NCBI RefSeq assembly: GCF_004088395.1
Contig: NZ_CP035107.1
Coordinates: forward strand, 1,937,001-2,001,000
Length of the DNA: 64,000 nt
Source: Ornithobacterium rhinotracheale
Lineage (GTDB): Bacteria; Bacteroidota; Bacteroidia; Flavobacteriales; Weeksellaceae
Direction of reading: 5' to 3'
The notes under the pieces are model-generated. The model made no database searches, was not told the DNA's origin, and worked only from the letters and a program-made list of their open reading frames with translations. The position numbers and the translations under genes are program-made. Numbering within the stretch: the first letter of the stretch is position 1; every line of letters begins with the position of its first letter. Below, piece after piece: positions 28,357 through 36,774 of the stretch.

Positions 28357-28668
28357 GATTTAATTTAAATTTGATGGTGTAAAATTATAAAGTTATTTTC
28401 TAATTTACCGCATAAACAAACCTAAAATAAATCACATTTTTAAAAAATCTTCAGCACACCCTGCTTCTCACCCATTTTATACATATAATATATGTATGCA
28501 TTTAGATTTTACCCCCCTTACTTACCAAGGAGCGCTCAAAGGCCAAACAAGCACAAAGCCCTAAAAATCAAACACAAAAAACACCAACCGCAAAACATTT
28601 TTTAAATTTTTGGTGTTAATTCGTGAAAGTTTACTATTTTTGCCCTGTTTAAATTAAAAAGAAAAATT
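28357..28668. other. Divergent regulatory gap between pckA and acpP
   Basis: No gene. It holds the acpP promoter (28609-28642) and an inverted repeat ATACATAT-AAT-ATATGTAT at 28479-28497, a possible regulator site for pckA. No TAnnTTTG box was recognised for pckA itself. Confidence 0.5.
28609..28642 (+). promoter_or_regulatory. Promoter of the acpP-fabF-rnc-pyk block
   Basis: TTTG at 28609-28612, 22-base spacer, TATTTTTG at 28635-28642; ATG of acpP 26 bases further on. Confidence 0.6.
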
Positions 28669-28905
28669 ATGTCAGACATTACATCAAGAGTAAAAGCTAT
28701 TATTGTAGACAAACTAGGTGTTGAAGAAAGCGAAGTTACTCCAGAAGCAAGTTTCACTAATGACTTGGGGGCAGATTCACTAGATACTGTGGAATTAATT
28801 ATGGAATTTGAAAAAGAATTCGATATCCAAATTCCAGATGACCAAGCTGAGAAAATCTCTACTGTAGGACAAGCTATTCTATACATAGAAGAAGTAAAAA
28901 AGTAA
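28669..28905 (+). CDS. acpP: Acyl carrier protein
   Basis: 78 residues, acidic, four-helix carrier of growing acyl chains. The phosphopantetheine site is the Ser of [10 protein letters not shown] (about residue 38). Starts [23 protein letters not shown]. Nineteen bases before fabF, the common acpP-fabF pair. Confidence 0.97.
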   Translation: MSDITSRVKAIIVDKLGVEESEVTPEASFTNDLGADSLDTVELIMEFEKEFDIQIPDDQAEKISTVGQAILYIEEVKK

Positions 28906-28924
28906 TTAATTATTAAATCTTTTT

Positions 28925-30175
28925 ATGAAGTTAAAAAGAGTTGTAATTACAGGGTTAGGCGCACTCACTCCCATTGGTAATACCTACAATGAATATTGGA
29001 ACAACTTACTGAAAGGGGTGAGTGGAGCTGCGCCCATTACTTTATTTGACACCTCTCAATTCAAAACCCAGTTTGCTTGCGAGGTTAAAAACTTTGACCC
29101 ATTGCAGCATTTCGACCGAAAAGAAGTGCGCAAAATGGACAGAACTGGGCAACTAGGCATAGTAGCCGCACGAGAAGCCGTGGAAAACAGCGGAATTCTC
29201 AATGATACTCACCTAGACAAAACTAGAATTGGCGTTATCTGGGGCTCTGGAATTGGTGGCTTACTCACCTTTGAACAAGAAGTTTCCAGCTATGCAACAG
29301 GGAACGGCGCTCCAAGATTTAACCCATTCTTTATCCCCAAAATGATTGCCGACATTACCCCAGGGTTAATCTCTATGGAATTCGGCTTTATGGGACCTAA
29401 CTACACAACAGTCTCCGCGTGTGCCTCTTCATCAAACGCAATCATAGATGCATTTAACTTAATCCGCTTAGGAAAAGCCGATGCCATTGTAACGGGAGGC
29501 TCAGAAGCCGCCATTACAGCCGCTGGAATCGGAGGATTTAATGCACTACACGCACTCTCTACACGAAATGACGACCCTGCAACGGCGTCTAGACCTTTTG
29601 ATAAAGACCGCGACGGATTTGTAATGGGCGAAGGTGCAGGTGTTATGATTTTGGAAGAATACGAGCACGCCGTGGCGCGTGGCGCAACTATTTATGCAGA
29701 AGTAGCCGGTGGCGGAATGTCTGCCGATGCCTATCATATGACAGCCCCTCACCCAGAAGGCTTAGGCGTGTACCATGTAATGAAAAACACGCTAGAAGAT
29801 GCTAACATTCAGCCAAATGAGGTAGACCATATCAATATGCACGCAACCTCTACTCCGCTGGGTGATATTGCAGAGCCAAAAGCCGTGGTAGATTTCTTTG
29901 GCGAGCATGCTAAGAATATTCAAATCAATGCAACAAAATCTATGCACGGGCACTTGCTAGGTGCTACTGGTGCCGTAGAGGCCATCGCTACAATTGGTGC
30001 CGTGTATAATGGGATTGTGCCTCCTACCATCAACCTGCACGAGAAAGATGAACGGGTAGCTGATTTAGATTATACTTTTAACACACCAAAGGAAAAAGAA
30101 ATTCGCTATGCTATGAGCAATACTTTCGGCTTTGGTGGGCATAATGCGTGTGTTTTATTTAAAAAGTTTTCTTAA
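28925..30175 (+). CDS. fabF: Beta-ketoacyl-ACP synthase II
   Basis: Condenses malonyl-ACP with acyl-ACP in chain elongation. 416 residues of the thiolase fold: start MKLKRVVITGLGALTPIGN, active-site Cys in TVSACASSSNAI, the first His in NMHATSTPLGD and the second in KSMHGHLLGATGAVEA, completing the Cys-His-His triad. GFGGHNACVLFK at the C-terminus is typical. Between acpP and rnc; only 3 bases separate it from rnc. Confidence 0.96.
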   Translation: MKLKRVVITGLGALTPIGNTYNEYWNNLLKGVSGAAPITLFDTSQFKTQFACEVKNFDPLQHFDRKEVRKMDRTGQLGIVAAREAVENSGILNDTHLDKTRIGVIWGSGIGGLLTFEQEVSSYATGNGAPRFNPFFIPKMIADITPGLISMEFGFMGPNYTTVSACASSSNAIIDAFNLIRLGKADAIVTGGSEAAITAAGIGGFNALHALSTRNDDPATASRPFDKDRDGFVMGEGAGVMILEEYEHAVARGATIYAEVAGGGMSADAYHMTAPHPEGLGVYHVMKNTLEDANIQPNEVDHINMHATSTPLGDIAEPKAVVDFFGEHAKNIQINATKSMHGHLLGATGAVEAIATIGAVYNGIVPPTINLHEKDERVADLDYTFNTPKEKEIRYAMSNTFGFGGHNACVLFKKFS

Positions 30176-30178
30176 ATA

Positions 30179-30940
30179 ATGCCACTACTCCAAAGTTTTT
30201 GGAAAAAGGTTTCTTCCTTAATTAAGAAAGATAAGAAATCTGATTTACCCAAAAAATTGTTGGATATGCTGGGCTTTATCCCCAAGGATTCCTCTCTGTT
30301 TCTTGAAGCACTCACGCCAAGAAGCGCACAACGAAAATCCGCTGAGGGCGAGGCTTTTAATTATGAACGGCTAGAATTTTTAGGCGATGCGATGCTCAGT
30401 GCCATTATTGCGGAGTATCTCTTTGTTAATGCGCCTACGCAAAAAGAGGGCTACCTGACTAAAATGCGTGCAAAAATCGTAAGCAGAAAGCATTTAAACC
30501 AAATCGGAAATGATATGGGACTTTTAAGTCTAATAGATTCTGATTTAAAGAAAAAAATAACACTCGGTGCGAATGTTTGTGGCGATATGTTTGAATCGCT
30601 CATTGGGGCTATCTACGAAGATCAAGGTTATGAAGTTACCAAAAACTTTATTTATAAAAGTGTAATTGCCCCTTATGTAGACTTAGAAAATCTAGAAAAT
30701 AGAATTTCTAGCTATAAAAGTTTAATGCTGGAATGGTGCCAAAAGAATAGAATAAAACTCTCTTTTGATACGCAGGAGGAAAATAGTGCCGAGAATACTA
30801 AGTTTTTTGTATCTGCAATTTGTTTAGATGAAAAGGAAGTTGCACGAGGTCGCGCCACCTCTAAGAAAAAAGCGGAGGAAAAGGCAGCCAAGCGAGCTTA
30901 TTTTAGTTTTCAGAAAGAAATTTCAGTGCAATGCCTATAA
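30179..30940 (+). CDS. rnc: Ribonuclease III
   Basis: Cuts double-stranded RNA in rRNA and mRNA maturation. 253 residues: RNase III signature NYERLEFLGDAML with catalytic Glu/Asp, second metal-site Asp/Glu in CGDMFESLIGAIYEDQG, then a dsRBD (SSYKSLMLEWCQKN to KKKAEEKAAKRAYF). A basic N-terminal extension of about 25 residues is common in this phylum. It overlaps the next gene by 10 bases. Confidence 0.95.
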   Translation: MPLLQSFWKKVSSLIKKDKKSDLPKKLLDMLGFIPKDSSLFLEALTPRSAQRKSAEGEAFNYERLEFLGDAMLSAIIAEYLFVNAPTQKEGYLTKMRAKIVSRKHLNQIGNDMGLLSLIDSDLKKKITLGANVCGDMFESLIGAIYEDQGYEVTKNFIYKSVIAPYVDLENLENRISSYKSLMLEWCQKNRIKLSFDTQEENSAENTKFFVSAICLDEKEVARGRATSKKKAEEKAAKRAYFSFQKEISVQCL

Positions 30941-31395
30941 GTTTTTTAGACCTTGATGAGGACGAAGAAGAAGAGTTTTTGCTCTATGGCGTCGTGTCCC
31001 CCAACATGATAGACTATAAGTTTATATATCATGTAAATTTTATACTTTCTACAAGTTTTGTATTTCAACCAGACTTAGATGTTTACTTTCGTGGGCAACT
31101 AGCTCATTTTGGCAACTATTACTATTTCGACTTTGACTCAAAAAATGATTGTTATTTTATTAACAATATCTCCAGGCCCACCGAAAGTCTGCTGCCCGAA
31201 AACTCTTTATTCCAGAGCTTGGAAAAGCGTTTTTATCTGCTAGAGAGGTACAAAAGATATAATTTCTTATTAAAACTTAGTGGTAACATAACAAAAGAAC
31301 CCAGTTTTGCCTTATCTTTGCAAAAATTGAATTTTATATACAAAACGCAATTATTAAATTTAACCAAGGCAGAAAAAAATCTATTACTAATATGA
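30931..31395 (+). CDS. Small protein between rnc and pyk, IPExxxVDY-family-like
   Basis: 154 residues, unknown function. The acidic start LDLDEDEEEEFLLYGVVS followed by DYKFIYHVNFIL resembles the Bacteroidota family found between rnc and pyk; the IPE motif that names the family is not visible here, so this is a diverged member or a guess by position. No signal peptide or membrane helix. Overlaps rnc by 10 bases at the start and pyk by 4 bases (ATGA) at the end, so it is translated from the same operon and is certainly coding. Confidence 0.75.
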   Translation: MPISFLDLDEDEEEEFLLYGVVSPNMIDYKFIYHVNFILSTSFVFQPDLDVYFRGQLAHFGNYYYFDFDSKNDCYFINNISRPTESLLPENSLFQSLEKRFYLLERYKRYNFLLKLSGNITKEPSFALSLQKLNFIYKTQLLNLTKAEKNLLLI

Positions 31396-32828
31396 ATAAT
31401 TTCAATAAAAAAACTAAAATCGTAGCTACTCTTGGACCTGCTACAGATTCCAAAGAAACCATCAGAGATATGATTATGAACGGAGTTGATGTGTTTAGAA
31501 TCAACTTCTCTCACGCAGACTATTCTGATGTAGAGCGTCGCGTGAAATGGATTAGAGAAATCAATGAAGAAGAAGAATTAAATGTAGGAATCTTAGGAGA
31601 TTTACAAGGTCCTAAACTCAGAGTAGGGGTAGTAGAAGAAGGCTCTTTTCTTGAGCCAGGAGATATTCTTACCTTCACACACAAGGAGGTAATTGGAAAC
31701 AGCAAACGCGTTTTCATGACTTATGAGCTTTTTGCCCAAGATGTAAAAGTGGGTGAAAAAATCTTGGTAGATGACGGAAAATTGATTTTTGAAGTAATCG
31801 AAACCAACATGAAAGATGAAGTAAAGGCACGCGTGATTCAAGGTGGAGAACTTAAATCTAAAAAAGGTGTAAACTTACCAAACACTAAAATCTCATTACC
31901 AGCCCTTACGCCTAAAGATATAAAAGATGCTATTTTCGCTATGAAAATGCACCTAGATTGGATCGCTTTAAGCTTCGTGAGACATGCACAAGATGTGATA
32001 GATCTTAAAAACTTAATCAGAAAGAATTGCGATCACAAAATCCCAATCATTGCAAAAATCGAAAAGCCTGAGGCTCTTGCTAATATAGATGAAATTTTAC
32101 CTCAGTGCGATGCTCTAATGGTGGCTCGTGGAGATTTAGGCGTGGAAATCCCTATGGAAGAGGTGCCTACTGCGCAAAAACACTTGGTAGATAAAGCCAA
32201 ATTAGCCAGAAAACCCGTCATCATCGCAACCCAAATGATGGAAAGTATGATTGAAAGCCTCACCCCTACACGCGCCGAGGTAAACGATGTTGCCAACTCA
32301 GTAATGGACGGTGCCGATGCCGTGATGCTAAGTGGTGAAACTTCGGTAGGAAAATATCCTGTACAGGTGATCAAAACTATGGCAAATATCTTAAGATCTG
32401 TAGAAAATGATCCGCACATTCAAGTGCCACCTCATAAGCCTACTGACTTGACCGATGATCGATACATCACTAATGTGATTTGTTATAATGCTGCAAAAAT
32501 GTCTAAAGATGTAAACACACAAGCTATCGTTACTATTACCTATTCTGGGTACACAGCTTTCCAAATCTCATCTCACAGACCTGACGCAGGTATTTACATC
32601 TTCTCTCCAAATAAGCGAATTTTAGGCATGCTCAACTTGCTTTGGGGCGTGCGTGCATTCTACTATCGTGGAGATAAAAACACTGATGAAACAGTGGTAG
32701 AAGTAAATAAATACTTACAAGATCGCAAACTCGTAAAAAAAGGAGATTTCGTAATCAACTTAAATGCGATGCCTGTGTTTAGAAAAGGTATTACCAATAC
32801 ATTGAGACTCACCACAATTGTAGATTAA
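31392..32828 (+). CDS. pyk: Pyruvate kinase
   Basis: Last step of glycolysis, PEP plus ADP to pyruvate plus ATP. 478 residues: KTKIVATLGPATDS start, RINFSHAD, the B domain (about 70-165), IPIIAKIEKPEAL with the catalytic Lys, MVARGDLGVEIP, and the ATQMMESMI and LSGETSVGKYP blocks binding metal and substrate. The regulatory C domain is present. Last gene of the acpP block, followed by a strong terminator. Confidence 0.97.
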   Translation: MNNFNKKTKIVATLGPATDSKETIRDMIMNGVDVFRINFSHADYSDVERRVKWIREINEEEELNVGILGDLQGPKLRVGVVEEGSFLEPGDILTFTHKEVIGNSKRVFMTYELFAQDVKVGEKILVDDGKLIFEVIETNMKDEVKARVIQGGELKSKKGVNLPNTKISLPALTPKDIKDAIFAMKMHLDWIALSFVRHAQDVIDLKNLIRKNCDHKIPIIAKIEKPEALANIDEILPQCDALMVARGDLGVEIPMEEVPTAQKHLVDKAKLARKPVIIATQMMESMIESLTPTRAEVNDVANSVMDGADAVMLSGETSVGKYPVQVIKTMANILRSVENDPHIQVPPHKPTDLTDDRYITNVICYNAAKMSKDVNTQAIVTITYSGYTAFQISSHRPDAGIYIFSPNKRILGMLNLLWGVRAFYYRGDKNTDETVVEVNKYLQDRKLVKKGDFVINLNAMPVFRKGITNTLRLTTIVD

Positions 32829-32850
32829 TCTTAAGTGGAAAATCATAAAA

Positions 32851-32884
32851 AAATCCCTAAAAATATATATTTTTAGGGATTTTT
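32851..32884. terminator. Terminator after pyk, usable in both directions
   Basis: AATCCCTAAAAATATATATT pairs with the following TTTTAGGGATT in a long AT-rich stem, A-tract left and T-tract right. It also lies just past the 3' end of the convergent NAD(P)-binding gene. Confidence 0.8.
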
Positions 32885-32887
32885 CAT

Positions 32888-33547
32888 TTAATAAGCAACT
32901 GTAAATCTCTCAAAATGATGATTTTCTTGTTCAAGTTCATCTACCATCGCCATAGCATAATCTTCTACAGAAATAAAGCTGTTTCCCGATACATCTAACA
33001 GCAAATCATCTTTGCCCACTCTGTATTTTCCAGTACGCTTACCAGATGATAAATTTCCCAAATTGGCTGCAGGAGATAGAAACACCCAATCTATTTGCGT
33101 TTCATTACTCAATAAATTTAAATATATCTCCCCTAAAGATTTAGCCCCAGGTTTCCAATCCTCAGGAAAATTAGGAGTATCTATCAATCTCACACCTGGC
33201 TCTACAAATAAAGTCGCAGCTCCCCCCACAATCAATAATCTTTTAACCCCTGATTGCTTCGCCGCCTCTATGATTTTAGGATAATTTTCTAGAGTTTCCT
33301 CATAAATCCTAGGATTTGCCCATCCAGGATTATATGCACTAATCACTGCGTCTTTACCTTTGGACAGAGAAATGATTTCATTCACATTAGAAATATCAGC
33401 CTTCACTACCTCCAAATTTGCATTCTGAATTACAATTTTTTCAGGATTTCTGACTACCGCCGTTACCTGATGATTTCTATTCAACAATTCATTTAAAATA
33501 GCAGAGCCTACATACCCGCTAGCACCAATTAATGTTACTTTTTTCAT
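32888..33547 (-). CDS. NAD(P)-binding (atypical SDR, NmrA/YwnB-like) protein
   Basis: 219 residues with a Rossmann start MKKVTLIGASGYVGSAIL (GxxGxxG), DAVISAYNPGW, and RLLIVGGAATLFVEPG, the layout of the small NAD(P)H-binding family that includes quinone- or stress-linked reductases. No classical YxxxK catalytic pair. Divergent from an HxlR regulator, the common arrangement for redox-responsive pairs, with a perfect palindrome between them; control by that regulator is inferred. Confidence 0.85.
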   Translation of the reverse strand: MKKVTLIGASGYVGSAILNELLNRNHQVTAVVRNPEKIVIQNANLEVVKADISNVNEIISLSKGKDAVISAYNPGWANPRIYEETLENYPKIIEAAKQSGVKRLLIVGGAATLFVEPGVRLIDTPNFPEDWKPGAKSLGEIYLNLLSNETQIDWVFLSPAANLGNLSSGKRTGKYRVGKDDLLLDVSGNSFISVEDYAMAMVDELEQENHHFERFTVAY

Positions 33548-33612
33548 TTTAATATTACTTTAGTCTCTATTTGAGTGCAAATCTCTTTTATAAATCTAAA
33601 TGAAACAAGAAG

Positions 33613-33626
33613 GCACTTAAAAGTGC
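33613..33626. promoter_or_regulatory. Candidate operator between the HxlR regulator and its divergent gene
   Basis: GCACTTAAAAGTGC, a perfect 6+2+6 inverted repeat, in the middle of the 200-base divergent gap. A weaker repeat ATTTG-AGTG-CAAAT lies at 33569-33582. Confidence 0.45.
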
Positions 33627-33722
33627 GATGGTTTCTTATATGTTACAAATACTAGAAATCAACCTATTAAAAAACTACAATTAACAATAATTTATCAATT
33701 TCAAAAATAAAAATATATTGGC

Positions 33723-33730
33723 TAACTTTG
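33723..33730 (+). promoter_or_regulatory. Putative -7 box of the HxlR regulator gene
   Basis: TAACTTTG, 17 bases before the ATG at 33748. Confidence 0.5.
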
Positions 33731-33747
33731 TGATTTGAATTAAATAA

Positions 33748-34119
33748 ATGAAAAGAGAATTAACGGAAGAACTCTACCCTGATTGCCCTATTCGAAATAT
33801 AATCACTAGGTTTAGCAATAAATGGGCTATTTTAATACTTTATTCATTGGAAAATCAATCGCCTATGCGGTTCAATGAACTTAGAAAAAATATTGCAGAT
33901 ATTTCACAGAAAATGCTCACTTCTAATTTGAAAACTTTGGAAGAGGACGGGCTAATTCATCGTAGGATTTTTGCCGAAATACCACCTCGCGTAGAATATT
34001 CTTTAAGCAAAAGAGGTAAATCTCTGATTCCTCACTTGAATGCATTGATCCTTTGGGCTAAGGAGGAAATGCCAGGAATTTTGTCCGATAGGAATAAGAA
34101 AAGCGGAGATATGGCTTAA
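33748..34119 (+). CDS. HxlR family transcriptional regulator
   Basis: 123 residues, winged HTH: CPIRNIITRFSNKWAILILYSL, RFNELRKNIADISQKMLTSNLKTLEEDGLIHR (the recognition helix region) and the wing EIPPRVEYSLSKRGKSL. The single N-terminal Cys (about residue 13) is in the position of the redox Cys of HxlR sensors such as YodB or HypR, so thiol or quinone sensing is possible. Likely controls the divergent NAD(P)-binding gene. Confidence 0.92.
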   Translation: MKRELTEELYPDCPIRNIITRFSNKWAILILYSLENQSPMRFNELRKNIADISQKMLTSNLKTLEEDGLIHRRIFAEIPPRVEYSLSKRGKSLIPHLNALILWAKEEMPGILSDRNKKSGDMA

Positions 34120-34142
34120 TATAAGAAACTATCTCCACTTTT
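34099..34142 (+). terminator. Terminator overlapping the end of the HxlR gene
   Basis: AAAAGCGGAGATA pairs with TATCTCCACTTTT (one C-A mismatch), hairpin 34099-34142. It spans the stop codon. Confidence 0.55.
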
Positions 34143-34167
34143 CTTAGATTTTATTCAGTATTATTTT

Positions 34168-35463
34168 TTATTTCAAATAATCAGTAAATTGTGAAATTCT
34201 ACTTCCTATTTTCAAAATCTTATTGTTTTTATCCAATAAAATCATTGTCGGGGTGCCATCGACAGCAAATTCTTTTACTACTGGGCTATCCCATTTCAGC
34301 AAATCGCTGTAGTTGTACCAACCGGCATCTTTTACATAAGGTAAATAATCTTCTTTTTGTAAATCTACCGCAAAAGCTAAAATTTCGCCCCCAGACTTTT
34401 TAAATCTTTGATAAAAGTCTTTTACATACGGCATTTCGTGCTGGCAATGTCCACACCATGAGCCCCAGAACACGATTAATTTCTTATCTGCCTTAATATC
34501 ATATAAGCTTTTCTTGCCATTTATAGGGCTTTTAAATACTATGTTTGGAGCTGTTTTCCCTACTTGTATGTTGTTTGAACCTTTTAATAAGGCTTTCAAC
34601 TCTGGATTAATTTCACATGTGAGAGCCGTAGCTCTATCGGTATATTTCTGAGCTAAATCTTTGAAATTACTTGCCTGCATAAGGTTGATAACTGTAAGCA
34701 ATACAGATTGCCCTCTAGAGGTATCCTCTCCCACAGCATCTAGCAAATCATCTGTGGCTTGTACGATTAGTTGTTCTGCTTGCTCACGAGTTGTGGCAAG
34801 TCTAGAAGATCCTATTAAATATTGAGAGGTAAGATCTCTTAAAAAACCAAAATTTTCTAAATTCTCTCCATCTTTTACCAAGTGGTTCTTAATTTCTTCG
34901 TTAGCCGTTCCAGGTTGTTCTGCATTTTTCTCTATCAATTCTTGAATGGTGAGATAATATTTCAAATCTGGATTCTTTACCTCAAAAGCTGGCATATTGC
35001 TTATACGCTGAGATTCTTTTTCCAGTGCTTTGTAAAACTCCTGCTCAGGCTTGTAAAAAGTCATTAATCCCGCCAAGCTTTTGTCTCTAATGTTTAAATA
35101 ATTTTGATAATTAAGGTATTCTTGATGTTCTTTATTAATGCCGCCTGTATACTGCACCGAATGATTTGGATCATTAACATCTAAACTTAAATTGATATCC
35201 TTATTATCCGCAAATACTTGGTATCCTCCTTTGCTCAGGCTTAAATTAATTAAGCCTTTGTAAGCCTTTGGAAAAGTATAGCTAAAGAACCCATCTTTAT
35301 TGGTTTCCACTTTCTGAGCTAAATGTGAAACTCCGTTTTCAAAAACTCTAATAACAATGGGTTTATTATCATAGTTTTTTAATTGCCCTTTAATTGTAAA
35401 TTGAGCTTGTGCACTCTGCAACAAACAGATAGCGACAAGCAGTGTGCATATCTTTTTCATCAT
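34168..35463 (-). CDS. TlpA-like thioredoxin-fold protein with N-terminal DUF4369-like domain
   Basis: Exported thiol-disulfide protein. 431 residues: signal peptide MMKKICTLLVAICLLQSAQA, a beta-rich DUF4369-type domain (about 22-110), a helical middle, and a C-terminal AhpC/TSA thioredoxin domain with VFWGSWCGHCQHEMPYVK (CxxC pair) and the cis-Pro loop VDGTPTMILLD. No lipidation Cys, so it is likely periplasmic. Role in Bacteroidota is generally redox folding or cytochrome maturation; the substrate is unknown. Transcribed alone. Confidence 0.88.
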   Translation of the reverse strand: MMKKICTLLVAICLLQSAQAQFTIKGQLKNYDNKPIVIRVFENGVSHLAQKVETNKDGFFSYTFPKAYKGLINLSLSKGGYQVFADNKDINLSLDVNDPNHSVQYTGGINKEHQEYLNYQNYLNIRDKSLAGLMTFYKPEQEFYKALEKESQRISNMPAFEVKNPDLKYYLTIQELIEKNAEQPGTANEEIKNHLVKDGENLENFGFLRDLTSQYLIGSSRLATTREQAEQLIVQATDDLLDAVGEDTSRGQSVLLTVINLMQASNFKDLAQKYTDRATALTCEINPELKALLKGSNNIQVGKTAPNIVFKSPINGKKSLYDIKADKKLIVFWGSWCGHCQHEMPYVKDFYQRFKKSGGEILAFAVDLQKEDYLPYVKDAGWYNYSDLLKWDSPVVKEFAVDGTPTMILLDKNNKILKIGSRISQFTDYLK

Positions 35464-35543
35464 TAAAAATTTATTCTGTTCGGTAAAAAAGCAAAAATCT
35501 GTCCAAAAATGAACAGATTTTCACTATTTATATAATTTTCGTT

Positions 35544-36761
35544 TTAAAGCTCAAGTGCTCTTCTGATTTCTGCATCGGAAGTTCCTCCCATGAGTAATTC
35601 AGCAGGATTTTCCACAGCTTCTTTCACTGCCACCAAGAAACCTACGGATTCTCTACCATCGATGATTCTATGGTCGTATGAAAGGGCTACATACATCATT
35701 GGTGCAATGGCGATTCCTCCGTTTTTCACTACGGGGCGCTCCACGATATTGTGCATTCCTAATATGGCGGATTGCGGTGGATTGATGATTGGGGTGGATA
35801 GCATTGAGCCAAATACGCCTCCATTGGTAATGGTAAAGGTACCTCCCGTCATTTCATCTATGGTAATTTTCCCATCTCTCACTTTGGTGGCTAAATCTTT
35901 TATATTCTGCTCTATTCCTCTGAATGTAAGCATTTCCGCACTACGCACCACGGGCACCATAAGCCCTTTGGGGCCTGAGACAGCTACTGAAATATCCATA
36001 AAATCATAGGAAATTTTATATTCCCCATCTATCATAGAATTTACATCAGGGTACATTTGCAATGCGCGCACGGCGGCTTTGGTGAAGAATGACATAAAGC
36101 CTAAGCCCACTCCGTGTTTTTCCTTAAATTCATCTTTGTATTTTTTTCTTAGCTCAAAAATTGCCGTCATATCCACCTCGTTAAAGGTAGTGAGCATAGC
36201 GGTTTCATTTTTGGCACTCACCAATCTCTGGGCTAATTTCCTACGCAGAGCGGAAAGTTTTTTGCGCTCGCTCCCACGATTGGCATAGGAAGGGGCGCTG
36301 CCCATTGCTGGCACATATTGCTCGGCATCGGCTTTGGTAATTCTTCCGTCCTTGCCTGTGCCTTTCACCTCTTGGGGGTTGATATTCTTTTCAGCCAAAA
36401 TCTTTTTAGCTGCTGGCGAAGCGGTGCCTGTGGCATAAGACTCCTTAGGCGTTTCTTTGGCTTGGGGAGCTTCCGGCTTTGCTTCTTCTTTTGGCTCTGG
36501 TTTAGCTTCGGTGGGCTTGCTTGCGCTGCGGTCGATTAGGCATACCACTTGCCCCACCTCCACGGTATCGCCTTCCTCGGCTTTAAGGGTGATTACGCCG
36601 CTTTCTTCGGCGGGAAGTTCTAGCGTGGCTTTATCAGAATCCACTTCAGCTATGGGTTGGTCTTTTTCTACATAGTCGCCATTTTTCACTAGCCAAGTGG
36701 CGATTTCTACCTCGGTGATGGATTCCCCTGGGGAGGGAACTTTCATTTCTAAAATGCTCAT
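35544..36761 (-). CDS. sucB: 2-oxoglutarate dehydrogenase E2, dihydrolipoyl succinyltransferase
   Basis: Core of the 2-OG dehydrogenase complex, moves the succinyl group to CoA. 405 residues: lipoyl domain with the modified Lys in VDSDKATLELP (about residue 44), a Pro/Ala/Glu linker (about 83-115), E3-binding domain ASPAAKKILAEKNI, and the acyltransferase domain with catalytic HRIIDGRES near the C-terminus. SucB rather than AceF follows from its placement 13 bases after sucA. Confidence 0.96.
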   Translation of the reverse strand: MSILEMKVPSPGESITEVEIATWLVKNGDYVEKDQPIAEVDSDKATLELPAEESGVITLKAEEGDTVEVGQVVCLIDRSASKPTEAKPEPKEEAKPEAPQAKETPKESYATGTASPAAKKILAEKNINPQEVKGTGKDGRITKADAEQYVPAMGSAPSYANRGSERKKLSALRRKLAQRLVSAKNETAMLTTFNEVDMTAIFELRKKYKDEFKEKHGVGLGFMSFFTKAAVRALQMYPDVNSMIDGEYKISYDFMDISVAVSGPKGLMVPVVRSAEMLTFRGIEQNIKDLATKVRDGKITIDEMTGGTFTITNGGVFGSMLSTPIINPPQSAILGMHNIVERPVVKNGGIAIAPMMYVALSYDHRIIDGRESVGFLVAVKEAVENPAELLMGGTSDAEIRRALEL

Positions 36762-36774
36762 TATTTCTATTTTT

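Noticed and set aside
30931-31395. Firm assignment to the IPExxxVDY family
   Set aside because: The N-terminus and the place between rnc and pyk fit, but the motif that names the family is not visible, so I list it only as similar.
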